In this document: positions 57,757 through 64,000 of the stretch, in pieces
How positions within the stretch are numbered: the stretch's first letter is position 1
Layout of the letters: every line of letters starts with the position of its first letter
From: Flavobacterium sp.
GTDB taxonomy: Bacteria > Bacteroidota > Bacteroidia > Flavobacteriales > Flavobacteriaceae
DNA length: 64,000 bases
Reading direction: 5' to 3'
Assembly (NCBI RefSeq): GCF_017744675.1
Contig: NZ_JAGIAV010000001.1
Span: 186,001-250,000 of the forward strand
Notes under the pieces: model-generated
What the model was told of the DNA's origin: nothing
Databases searched by the model: none
Seen by the model: the letters and a program-made list of their open reading frames with translations, nothing else
Position numbers and translations under genes: made by a program

Positions 57757-59226
57757 TTAAGCTTCGATGCTTACATCACTTTTTACTCTAGTTCTGATTT
57801 CACTTAGCGATTGATCAACCAAAAGTTTTCCATCTCTAAAAACTTCCTTCAATTCTCCTTGTTTTTCTTCTTCCCAAGAAACATTATCAGTTAAGTGATA
57901 CTTACCATCTATTAAATCGATTTTCATCAATCCTTTAGCCGATTTTTTAGTTCCGTCGTCTGTAATTGGATCTTTAAAGATTGCTCTTCCTTCTCCGTTT
58001 ACTTCTCCGTAAGTGGCTTTCATCGCAAAACCAAAAGTATCTCTTGTATTGTACTGATAAGTGAAAGATCCGATTCCTAAAACAACGTTTGTAGAAGCAA
58101 ATCCTTTTTCTTTTAATCTTTCGCAGATTTGAGTTGCTCTTGCTACTGTAATACTGTCTCCATAAATCGCTCCAATTTGCGGAACCAATTCTTTGAATCC
58201 TTTAGCGTTTGTAGTCCCACCAAAAACATCCCAAAGCAATTCGATAACCCCTTTTTTCTCTTGTTCTGTTTTTCCGTTTGGATTTCCGCAGATAATATCT
58301 ACCGGATCACCGCTATCAGGACGAATTACTACTTTGCCTTCTCTTGAAACGATTTCTTCTTTTAATCTTGGAAGATAATCGGTTAGAACTTTCCATAAAT
58401 CCCAAGTATCAGAAACGATAGAAACAATTCCTTTTGGATACACTTCTGTAATTAATCTTTTGAAAGTTTCGTACTCGCCCTCAGTTGTTCCCATACACAT
58501 AACAGAATGCTCTGTTGCCGCTACTGAACCTGCCACCAATTCCTGATCTGAATTGGCATTGTAATATTCTTCCAAGAAATCAATTGCTGGAATCGTATCA
58601 GATCCTGTGAAACTCAATAAATGTCCGGCTGCCGAAGTTAAAGCCGCTTCAATTCCGCCCATTCCTCTCATTGAGAAATCGTGCGCCTGCCAGTCCACAA
58701 ATTCTGGAGTAGAAGAAGTTTCGGCTGCATATTTGTCTAATACTTTTCGGTATTCTTTTGCAATTGTAGCAGAATTACAAGGCAACCAAACTACCGCAGA
58801 AAGTAACGTTTCGAAATAATTCGTCAGCCAGAAAAATTCTGGAATTGTATTGTACATCGTAAACATCGGAACTCTCAACGGAACGCTTGCCCCTTCTGGC
58901 AAAGCTTTAAAAACCATCGGAATATATCCTAAATCGTGTAAATCTTCGATATGTTTAGTTCCAACTTGATTTTCGCCCAAATAATTATTGATTCTGCGAG
59001 CGTATTTCTTAACTACTTCTTCTTTTGGCTTTTTGAAAAAGTACTCTTCAAAGTCATGAATAATATATTTTTTGATAAAATACTGCAATCCAAAAAAGAC
59101 TACTTCATCAACGGTTTCAATTCTTGATTTTCTTGGCGTCCAGTTAGAATATACAATTGTAGTTCCGTTTGGGTATTGTCTTCTGTGGTCAACTTTGTAA
59201 CCGTCAGTTAATAGTAATGGGTTCAT
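57757..59226 (-). CDS. nadV: Nicotinamide/nicotinate phosphoribosyltransferase (NadV type)
   Basis: A 489-residue enzyme of the NAMPT family: MNPLLLTDGYKVDHRRQYP at the start, the region GTDTIPAIDFL, and RPDSGDPVDIICGNPNGK, all family signatures, with DGTKKSAKGLMKI near the end. The length and sequence fit NadV/NAMPT (nicotinamide to NMN) rather than the shorter PncB. Start at the ATG 59226; the upstream ATG at 59253 adds only hydrophobic spacer residues. Transcribed last in the minus-strand run that includes ADP-ribose and RNA repair genes, so it would recycle nicotinamide released by NAD-consuming enzymes. Confidence 0.94.
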   Translation of the reverse strand: MNPLLLTDGYKVDHRRQYPNGTTIVYSNWTPRKSRIETVDEVVFFGLQYFIKKYIIHDFEEYFFKKPKEEVVKKYARRINNYLGENQVGTKHIEDLHDLGYIPMVFKALPEGASVPLRVPMFTMYNTIPEFFWLTNYFETLLSAVVWLPCNSATIAKEYRKVLDKYAAETSSTPEFVDWQAHDFSMRGMGGIEAALTSAAGHLLSFTGSDTIPAIDFLEEYYNANSDQELVAGSVAATEHSVMCMGTTEGEYETFKRLITEVYPKGIVSIVSDTWDLWKVLTDYLPRLKEEIVSREGKVVIRPDSGDPVDIICGNPNGKTEQEKKGVIELLWDVFGGTTNAKGFKELVPQIGAIYGDSITVARATQICERLKEKGFASTNVVLGIGSFTYQYNTRDTFGFAMKATYGEVNGEGRAIFKDPITDDGTKKSAKGLMKIDLIDGKYHLTDNVSWEEEKQGELKEVFRDGKLLVDQSLSEIRTRVKSDVSIEA

Positions 59227-59265
59227 ATTTCTTTTATTTATAATAATTATCAAATTTACATTTAC

Positions 59266-59997
59266 TTACTTATTTCTTCCTTTTTCGTTGGGATAAAATT
59301 TCTGTACAGCATCACTTTGCCAAAATTCTTTCGTTTCAATATCAATACAGGTTAATTTTCCATAAAAACCGGCTCCCGTATCAATATTCCAAACATTGCA
59401 GCCTTGCATTGGAATTTCTACATCATAATTTAGCGTTGGTGTATGTCCGATATAAATTTCATTATAAAGCAATAATCTTTTCGGGTATAAAAGCGAATCT
59501 TTTTTTATTCGTTTATCCATAGTCAGCGCCATTTCCCACAACGTTCTGTCCCACGAAAAATTGGTTTGATAATGTTCTTTTTCTGGTCCGTGAATAGATG
59601 AGAATCCGGCATGAATGAAAAGATTGTGGTTTTCATCTACAAAATAATCCTTCATTTGATTAAAGAATTCCAGATGTTTCTGTCTTTTGGAAAAATCAAT
59701 ATTTTCATAACTTTCTATAGTCGATTTTCCCCCATGCAAAAACCAAATATCATTTACAACATCGTTCATCAACCATTCTTGACACCAAGCATCGTGATTT
59801 CCTTTTATAAAAATGCATTCGTGTTTTTGAGATAAATCCATAAGAAATTCAATTACCTTTGCCGATTCGCTCCAACCATCCACATAATCTCCTAAGAAAA
59901 TCAATCGGTCATTTTCAGATATAACAGCTCGATCCAATAACTGAACCAGAGCTTTTAATCCTCCATGAATATCTCCAAAAACAAGTGTTCTTTTCAT
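59266..59997 (-). CDS. PPP-type metallophosphoesterase
   Basis: A 243-residue phosphatase of the calcineurin-like/PPP group: GDIHG (8-12), GDYVDG (36-41), GNHD (66-69), and later IGHT and H in NLFIHAGFSS. It hydrolyses phosphoesters with two metal ions; the substrate could be a phosphoprotein or a nucleotide. It lies between nadV and kptA with spacings of 39 and 2 bases, so it is co-transcribed with NAD/ADP-ribose genes; a role on nucleotide or RNA phosphates is an inference from context. Confidence 0.92.
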   Translation of the reverse strand: MKRTLVFGDIHGGLKALVQLLDRAVISENDRLIFLGDYVDGWSESAKVIEFLMDLSQKHECIFIKGNHDAWCQEWLMNDVVNDIWFLHGGKSTIESYENIDFSKRQKHLEFFNQMKDYFVDENHNLFIHAGFSSIHGPEKEHYQTNFSWDRTLWEMALTMDKRIKKDSLLYPKRLLLYNEIYIGHTPTLNYDVEIPMQGCNVWNIDTGAGFYGKLTCIDIETKEFWQSDAVQKFYPNEKGRNK

Positions 59998-59999
59998 TT

Positions 60000-60542
60000 T
60001 TAAAATTCAATATATTTTGCGGGAACCTCATCTGTCAGCCAGACATTATTTTCGGATAAATAAAATGTATATCCATCTCTGTGCATCGCTCCGCTTCTAA
60101 CGGTTAAAATCTGCGGCACCCCTCTTCTGCTTCCTACTTTTGTCGCCGTTTCTTTGTCTTTGCTTAAATGTACATGCTGACGGCTCATTTTTTTCAAACC
60201 TTCTTTACGAATGCTTTCCATAAATTTCCCAACCGTTCCATGGTACAAATATTCCAAAGGTTCTGCTTCTTCCAGATTTAATTCAACTGAAATAGAATGC
60301 CCCTGACTTGCTCGGATTTTAGTTTTATCTTCATTAAAAGCAAAACGCTTTTTATCATTATTTTCTACAACATAATCTAAAAGCTCTACATCGAGACGTT
60401 CTCCTTTTTTATTACATTTTATAATTAATTCCTCCACATCTGCCCATCCATTTTCGTCTAATTTTAATCCGATCGTTTCAGGCGAATGTCTAAGTACCAG
60501 ACTCAAAAATTTGCTGACGCTTTTTGCTATTTTTTCATTCAT
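60000..60542 (-). CDS. kptA: RNA 2'-phosphotransferase KptA (Tpt1 family)
   Basis: A 180-residue protein. Tpt1/KptA signatures: KFLSLVLRHSPETIGLKLDENGWADV at the start, then YHGTVGKFMESIRKEGLKKMSRQHVHLS and VTVRSGAMHRDGY-like and NNVWLTDEVPAKYI. The yeast enzyme removes a 2'-phosphate from spliced tRNA using NAD+, releasing nicotinamide and ADP-ribose 1'',2''-cyclic phosphate. Bacteria have no such splicing; some Tpt1 enzymes also ADP-ribosylate RNA ends. Next to a macrodomain and NAMPT, which act on its by-products. Confidence 0.95.
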   Translation of the reverse strand: MNEKIAKSVSKFLSLVLRHSPETIGLKLDENGWADVEELIIKCNKKGERLDVELLDYVVENNDKKRFAFNEDKTKIRASQGHSISVELNLEEAEPLEYLYHGTVGKFMESIRKEGLKKMSRQHVHLSKDKETATKVGSRRGVPQILTVRSGAMHRDGYTFYLSENNVWLTDEVPAKYIEF

Positions 60543-60547
60543 TTTTT

Positions 60548-61183
60548 TTATGTAAGTCTTAATTTTTTATTCAATTTTTCATCTTCAAAAAGAAAAGGCT
60601 TTTCAGCAGGAATCAGCAGATTCTCCAATTCTTTCTTTTGAACAAATTCATATTGATCTTTTACAAAACTCGAAATATCCTCAATTAACAGAACATCTTC
60701 TTTGGAATAAGATCTTGTAAATTCATCTCGCAAACCGATCTGAATTGCTCTTCTTTCTAATTTTCCTCCATACGGATCGTGATCAGGATCCCATTGCAAT
60801 CGTACTGAAGAAGATTTCACTTGTGACTGCCATTCTTCATAATTCACTTCCAATTCTGTTGTATAAGAAGAATAGACTGCATTTTGAAGATATTTTTCGA
60901 ATGCTTCTCTTTTCAAATGGATTGCTAAAACAACTTCTTGACCTTCTTTTGTTCCCCAGCCGTTTCTATACATCATCCATAGAAAATTGGGTTTAATCCA
61001 AGTCATTCGATCAAGGCTGAAAGCGCCCCCAAAAAACTGATTTTTTACAGCAAATTCACCTATTTCTTTTCGGTATGACTGATAAACTATTATTTTTTCA
61101 TCGTCATACTGAGCCATTATATGATAACCGGATTTCGGCCATTCTTGTAATTGCTCGCTATATTTTTTTAATTCTATTTTCAT
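60548..61183 (-). CDS. DUF4291 protein
   Basis: A 211-residue protein with the DUF4291 pattern: QYDDEKIIVYQSYRKEIGEFAV, then FGGAFSLDRMTWIKPNFLWMMYRNGWGTKEGQEVVLAI, and LQWDPDHDPYGGKLERRAIQIGLR. No biochemical function is established for the family to my knowledge. The conserved arginines, tyrosines and tryptophans and a position in an NAD/ADP-ribose gene run make an ADP-ribose-linked enzyme a reasonable guess. The ATG at 61183 is used. It lies 5 bases before kptA. Confidence 0.85.
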   Translation of the reverse strand: MKIELKKYSEQLQEWPKSGYHIMAQYDDEKIIVYQSYRKEIGEFAVKNQFFGGAFSLDRMTWIKPNFLWMMYRNGWGTKEGQEVVLAIHLKREAFEKYLQNAVYSSYTTELEVNYEEWQSQVKSSSVRLQWDPDHDPYGGKLERRAIQIGLRDEFTRSYSKEDVLLIEDISSFVKDQYEFVQKKELENLLIPAEKPFLFEDEKLNKKLRLT

Positions 61184-61311
61184 TTTCTTAGAACACAATA
61201 ACAATGATTGTGTTTATTTTATTTTTAATTATTGATAATAAAACGTTCCTACGGAACGTAAATTCAATTAATCTATTTTTTTCTACCGACCAGATGTTCC
61301 TAGCGGAACAA
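61184..61311. repeat. Spacer with GTTCC palindromes between DUF4291 and macrodomain genes
   Basis: Contains ACGTTCCTACGGAACGT (around 61242-61259) and GATGTTCCTAGCGGAACA (around 61292-61309), two related small hairpins. The vocabulary looks like a dispersed Bacteroidota repeat. It splits the minus-strand run in two parts. Confidence 0.65.
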
Positions 61312-61818
61312 CTAAAGGATGCTTTTATAAATTTGATAATTTTCATCATCAAAACAGACAAATAGTACTTTTTCTATTTCTGAAATTCTATCAAACCCTT
61401 TTACTGCTTTTATTGCAATTTCAGCCGCTTTATCTTTCGGGAAATGATAAATTCCTGCACTAATATTTGGAAAAGCAATCGTTTTGATTCTGTTTTCTAC
61501 AGCAAGATTCAAACTGTTCTTGTAACAATCTGCCAGCAATTTTGATTTTTCTTCTTTGTCACCATTCCAAACTGGCCCAACCGTATGAATAACATATTGA
61601 GAAGGAAGATTCCCAGCTGTTGTAATTACAGCTTCGCCTGTTTTACATCCTCCTTGTTTATTTCTAATTTGGACACATTGATCTAAAATTGCTTTACCTC
61701 CTTTTCGATGAATCGCTCCATCTACACCACCGCCTCCAAGCAAAGAAGTATTCGCTGCATTTACTATTGCATCAACCTCAACTTCTGTTATATCTGCTTT
61801 TAATAATTCTAAAATCAT
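61312..61818 (-). CDS. Macrodomain ADP-ribose hydrolase (O-acetyl-ADP-ribose deacetylase type)
   Basis: A 168-residue MacroD-type macrodomain. Signatures: [27 protein letters not shown] (15-41) and later [20 protein letters not shown]. Such proteins remove ADP-ribose from acidic residues or deacetylate O-acetyl-ADP-ribose. Its stop-proximal neighbour is the repeat spacer; its start overlaps the end of the upstream crystallin-J1-like gene by 4 bases, implying coupling. Confidence 0.94.
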   Translation of the reverse strand: MILELLKADITEVEVDAIVNAANTSLLGGGGVDGAIHRKGGKAILDQCVQIRNKQGGCKTGEAVITTAGNLPSQYVIHTVGPVWNGDKEEKSKLLADCYKNSLNLAVENRIKTIAFPNISAGIYHFPKDKAAEIAIKAVKGFDRISEIEKVLFVCFDDENYQIYKSIL

Positions 61819-62234
61819 TTTCTAAAACTATCTAATTTGTCATTAAGTTCTTTGTTTTCACTTTTCAAAGAATGGTCTGTAAAATGAACATTTATAACCT
61901 GAATTCCGTTGACTATATTAGAATTAAAATCAGACAAATCTTCTGAAGGAATCCAAAGTTCATTATGGTTATTATCGCCAACATTTTGAATTTCGTATTT
62001 TTCTAAAAAATCTGTTTTCACTTCAAAAGCAGTTACAATTCCAATAAATCCCGAAAACTCATCAACAGTATTCCATTCAAAAGCAATTTGATCCGCATAT
62101 TGCTGATTCGTTACTGGATAAAAAATAGGTTGCCATTCTAATCTTGGCGGAAATAATTTATAACCATTATCTGCGATTAGTTCCATTTCTTTTAATCCAA
62201 CTGGGCGATATAATCTTGTTGTTTTCATATTCAT
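61815..62234 (-). CDS. ADP-ribosylation/crystallin-J1-like small protein
   Basis: A 139-residue protein. [43 protein letters not shown] and [20 protein letters not shown] resemble a small family that databases, as I recall, call ADP-ribosylation/crystallin J1; it has no tested function known to me. It overlaps the macrodomain gene by 4 bases and lies 1 base after the NADAR gene, so the three are one translational unit. A role in ADP-ribose handling is inferred from this context. Confidence 0.6.
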   Translation of the reverse strand: MNMKTTRLYRPVGLKEMELIADNGYKLFPPRLEWQPIFYPVTNQQYADQIAFEWNTVDEFSGFIGIVTAFEVKTDFLEKYEIQNVGDNNHNELWIPSEDLSDFNSNIVNGIQVINVHFTDHSLKSENKELNDKLDSFRK

Positions 62235-62235
62235 T

Positions 62236-62763
62236 TTACCTCAATTCATCCCTAACTTCCATCAAAGCAAAACCTAAAAGATTCAATCCTTTCCAGGCTT
62301 CTGGTTTTAGAACATCTTTGTGATCTTCTGCCATTCCGATTCCCCAAATAGGATCTAACGGACTTGCTTCGACAATAACTCGTTCTTTAGTGTTTAACAA
62401 GAACGTTTTCAAATCGGCATTTTGACTGAATTTGTGGTAGTTTCCTTGTTTAACAATTTCATAGCGGTTTTCTAACCAGATTTTGTCATCGTAATTTTTA
62501 ACTTCACGGCCTAGTTTTTTGGCTTCTGCAGGAGAATCGGCTTTAAGGATTTTTTCTAAAATTTCCTGATCGTTGAATAATTCAGCTTTTTTGGCCATCA
62601 TCCAATGTTCTGCGGTTTTGTAGGTTACTTTATCTACTTTAAAAGAACTTAACCACCATTGACTGAAACAGGTTTTAAGAATTTTTCCGTCTTTACTCGG
62701 TTGGTGTCCCCAGAAAAATAAAAACTTACTTTCTGGAGCTATAGTATTTATATTATATTTCAT
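62236..62763 (-). CDS. NADAR-domain protein (YbiA-like)
   Basis: A 175-residue NADAR protein: FFWGHQPSKDGKILKTCFSQWW, TAEHWMMAKKAELFND and LDPIWGIGMAEDHKDVLKPEAWKGLNLLGFALMEVRDELR. NADAR domains bind ADP-ribose-type ligands; recent work shows that some remove ADP-ribose from guanine in DNA or RNA and act as antitoxins to DarT1 toxins. No DarT-like gene is visible in this window. It lies 1 base from the next gene and 9 bases from the PurA-like gene. Confidence 0.93.
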   Translation of the reverse strand: MKYNINTIAPESKFLFFWGHQPSKDGKILKTCFSQWWLSSFKVDKVTYKTAEHWMMAKKAELFNDQEILEKILKADSPAEAKKLGREVKNYDDKIWLENRYEIVKQGNYHKFSQNADLKTFLLNTKERVIVEASPLDPIWGIGMAEDHKDVLKPEAWKGLNLLGFALMEVRDELR

Positions 62764-62772
62764 TTTTCTATT

Positions 62773-63855
62773 TTATTGAAACAAAGAAGTAATGTTTTTG
62801 AAATCTTTTGAATCGGGTGAAAACGATCCGTAGATTTCATTGAATTCTGTCGTGAGACTTTCAAACTCATAATCCTGCTCCAGCTGATCCATGCAGGTTA
62901 CAACCAAATTTCGTTTTGCCATTGGACTGTAAGCTGAATCGAGTTTTAGAGCATAATTAAGAAGTTCGTAATTCAAACTTCCAAAACGCAAATGTTTTTG
63001 GTATTCGTTAAAAACACAAGTTTCTTCTTCGTTGTTTACTAATTTAATTTCTCCTTCATTAGCCATCCAGCCATGTCCGTGGCGGGTTGAATAACTTCGG
63101 GTTACGTAATAAACGGCTACATCTTCAATCTTTAGTTTATTACAAATTTCAATGGCATTTTTTGAGGTGGTATTGGCATACGTTACATTCGGAAAAACGC
63201 CGTGATCCATATCAAGCAGAATTCCTTGACTTCCTTCAAAAATCAGATTTTCGTATTTTGAGAGAAACGCATAATCGACAATATTCCATTGTATTTTATC
63301 GATTGCTCCTAGATATTGATTGACTTCTTCGTCGATTTCGCTTTCATTTAAAAAACCATAGTAATATGCAATTTGATTTAGTTTTTCTAAAAGCATTTCA
63401 CGAGGCGCAATCAAATCGATGGCAAACAATTTATACGGACCTTCATTTCTTTTCATGGTTGAACCTATACCCTTTCCGCAGGTTCCATTTTCAATGTTTC
63501 GCACATTTCCTCTGTTGTGCCAGACATCAAAAGGAGTGGTAACTTTTGCTAAAGGATGAATGTACAAATCCAGATTAGCTTCTTTTTCTTTTAATTCTTC
63601 TCTTTCGTTATACAAAAAAAGCGGATGAATCGTGCAGTGCTCACTGTAATAAGACGGAAGACCACGAAGTGCACCGCTTGCAAAACTCGAATGCACATGT
63701 TTTCTGTTGCCGATCATGACGGTATGCGCGGCTTGCTGTCCTCCCGAAAAGCGAATAACTATAGATTCAGGGTTTTGTCTTGCCAGAAAATCTGTTGTTA
63801 TGCCTTTTCCTTCATCGCCAAATCCTAAACCTATAACTATTTTCGCTGTTTTCAT
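62773..63855 (-). CDS. Short, divergent adenylosuccinate-synthetase-like protein
   Basis: A 360-residue PurA-family protein, against about 425 for the housekeeping enzyme. Kept: GFGDEGKG (11-18, D14), AAHT with H44, the EGSQGILLDMDHG segment (207-219), TRHG (257-260), and a CMDQLE stretch (321-326) at the base-recognition site. Not seen: the TTTGRxRRxGW aspartate-binding loop; at that place the sequence reads HLRFGSLNYE. This suggests GTP/IMP-type chemistry with a different second substrate or a regulatory role. Short archaeal PurA proteins are an alternative comparison. First gene of the minus-strand ADP-ribose run in this window. Confidence 0.75.
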   Translation of the reverse strand: MKTAKIVIGLGFGDEGKGITTDFLARQNPESIVIRFSGGQQAAHTVMIGNRKHVHSSFASGALRGLPSYYSEHCTIHPLFLYNEREELKEKEANLDLYIHPLAKVTTPFDVWHNRGNVRNIENGTCGKGIGSTMKRNEGPYKLFAIDLIAPREMLLEKLNQIAYYYGFLNESEIDEEVNQYLGAIDKIQWNIVDYAFLSKYENLIFEGSQGILLDMDHGVFPNVTYANTTSKNAIEICNKLKIEDVAVYYVTRSYSTRHGHGWMANEGEIKLVNNEEETCVFNEYQKHLRFGSLNYELLNYALKLDSAYSPMAKRNLVVTCMDQLEQDYEFESLTTEFNEIYGSFSPDSKDFKNITSLFQ

Positions 63856-63869
63856 TTTGTTGTTATTTT

Positions 63870-64000
63870 AATCTCGCAAAGGCGCTAAGTCGCTAAGTTT
63901 TTCTTTTAACTTAACTTTCTAACAAGAATCTTTGCGTCTCCGCGACTTTGCGAGCATAATTTCTCATTGCTAAGAAAAAAACTTTACATTTTAATCTCGC
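63870..64000. repeat. Word-repeat region at the right edge
   Basis: Contains CTCGCAAAGGCGCTAAGTCGCTAAG and the inverse words CTTTGCGTCTCCGCGACTTTGCGAG, forming a hairpin of about 100 bases, then ends with ATTTTAATCTCGC, which repeats the words that open this region. It is cut by the window edge; no gene is seen. Confidence 0.6.

Noticed and set aside
62236..62763. DarT-NADAR toxin-antitoxin pair
   Set aside because: The NADAR gene is present, but no neighbouring gene has a DarT-like ADP-ribosyltransferase pattern in this window.
62773..63855. Phage-type PurZ (2-aminoadenylosuccinate synthetase)
   Set aside because: The catalytic aspartate D14 typical of PurA is kept and no dATP/2-aminoadenine genes are nearby.

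Overview
This AT-rich window comes from a member of the Bacteroidota, almost certainly a Flavobacterium close to F. johnsoniae. The evidence is a PorZ-like type IX secretion protein with a C-terminal sorting domain, a complete Bat (aerotolerance) operon, TAnnTTTG-type -7 promoter elements, a CarboxypepD-reg/TonB receptor, and gene pairs typical of flavobacteria such as recO-porZ and yicC-gmk-nadD. No rRNA, tRNA, CRISPR array, prophage or insertion sequence was recognised. It is mostly a chromosomal core region with a few accessory islands.

Layout. 0-11 kb: a helicase fragment (UvrD/AddA type) running off the left edge, lspA, a small basic protein, two Roadblock-like proteins, a DksA/TraR protein coupled to ileS, recO, porZ and gdhA. 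11-20 kb: an outer-membrane barrel protein, cystathionine gamma-synthase, lipoproteins, an AlbA_2 (Schlafen-like) protein, an SDR enzyme, a GNAT acetyltransferase, an orphan protein and an aldo/keto reductase. 20.5-31 kb: the Bat operon (MoxR, DUF58, a four-helix-bundle intruder, an extra Bat protein, BatA, BatB, BatC, BatD, BatE). 31-39 kb: a YfbK-like VWA lipoprotein broken by an in-frame stop, 5-formyl-THF cyclo-ligase coupled to an M14-like deacylase, and uvrC followed by a patatin/outer-membrane-barrel fusion. 39-45 kb: aromatic amino-acid catabolism (hmgA, a second four-helix-bundle intruder, hppD, tryptophan 2,3-dioxygenase), a candidate small RNA and an M23 peptidase. 46-57.6 kb: an AraC regulator with a divergent SDR, pgi, a TonB receptor, RlpA, DinB, an ArsC-like protein, yicC, gmk and nadD.

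The most interesting part is 57.7-63.9 kb on the minus strand. It is a tightly packed run of genes for NAD and ADP-ribose chemistry: nicotinamide phosphoribosyltransferase, a PPP-type phosphoesterase, KptA/Tpt1 RNA 2'-phosphotransferase, a DUF4291 protein, a macrodomain hydrolase, an ADP-ribosylation/crystallin-J1-like protein, a NADAR protein and a short, divergent adenylosuccinate-synthetase-like protein. Together they look like an NAD recycling and (RNA) ADP-ribose / 2'-phosphate repair or regulation module.

A second recurring theme is the spacers. Many intergenic stretches, even inside operons, are 70-180 bases of short locus-specific words, often arranged as imperfect inverted repeats. 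Both four-helix-bundle genes sit in such spacers. Distinct palindromic elements (a 20-bp palindrome present three times, and a hairpin element near 57.6 kb) are also present.
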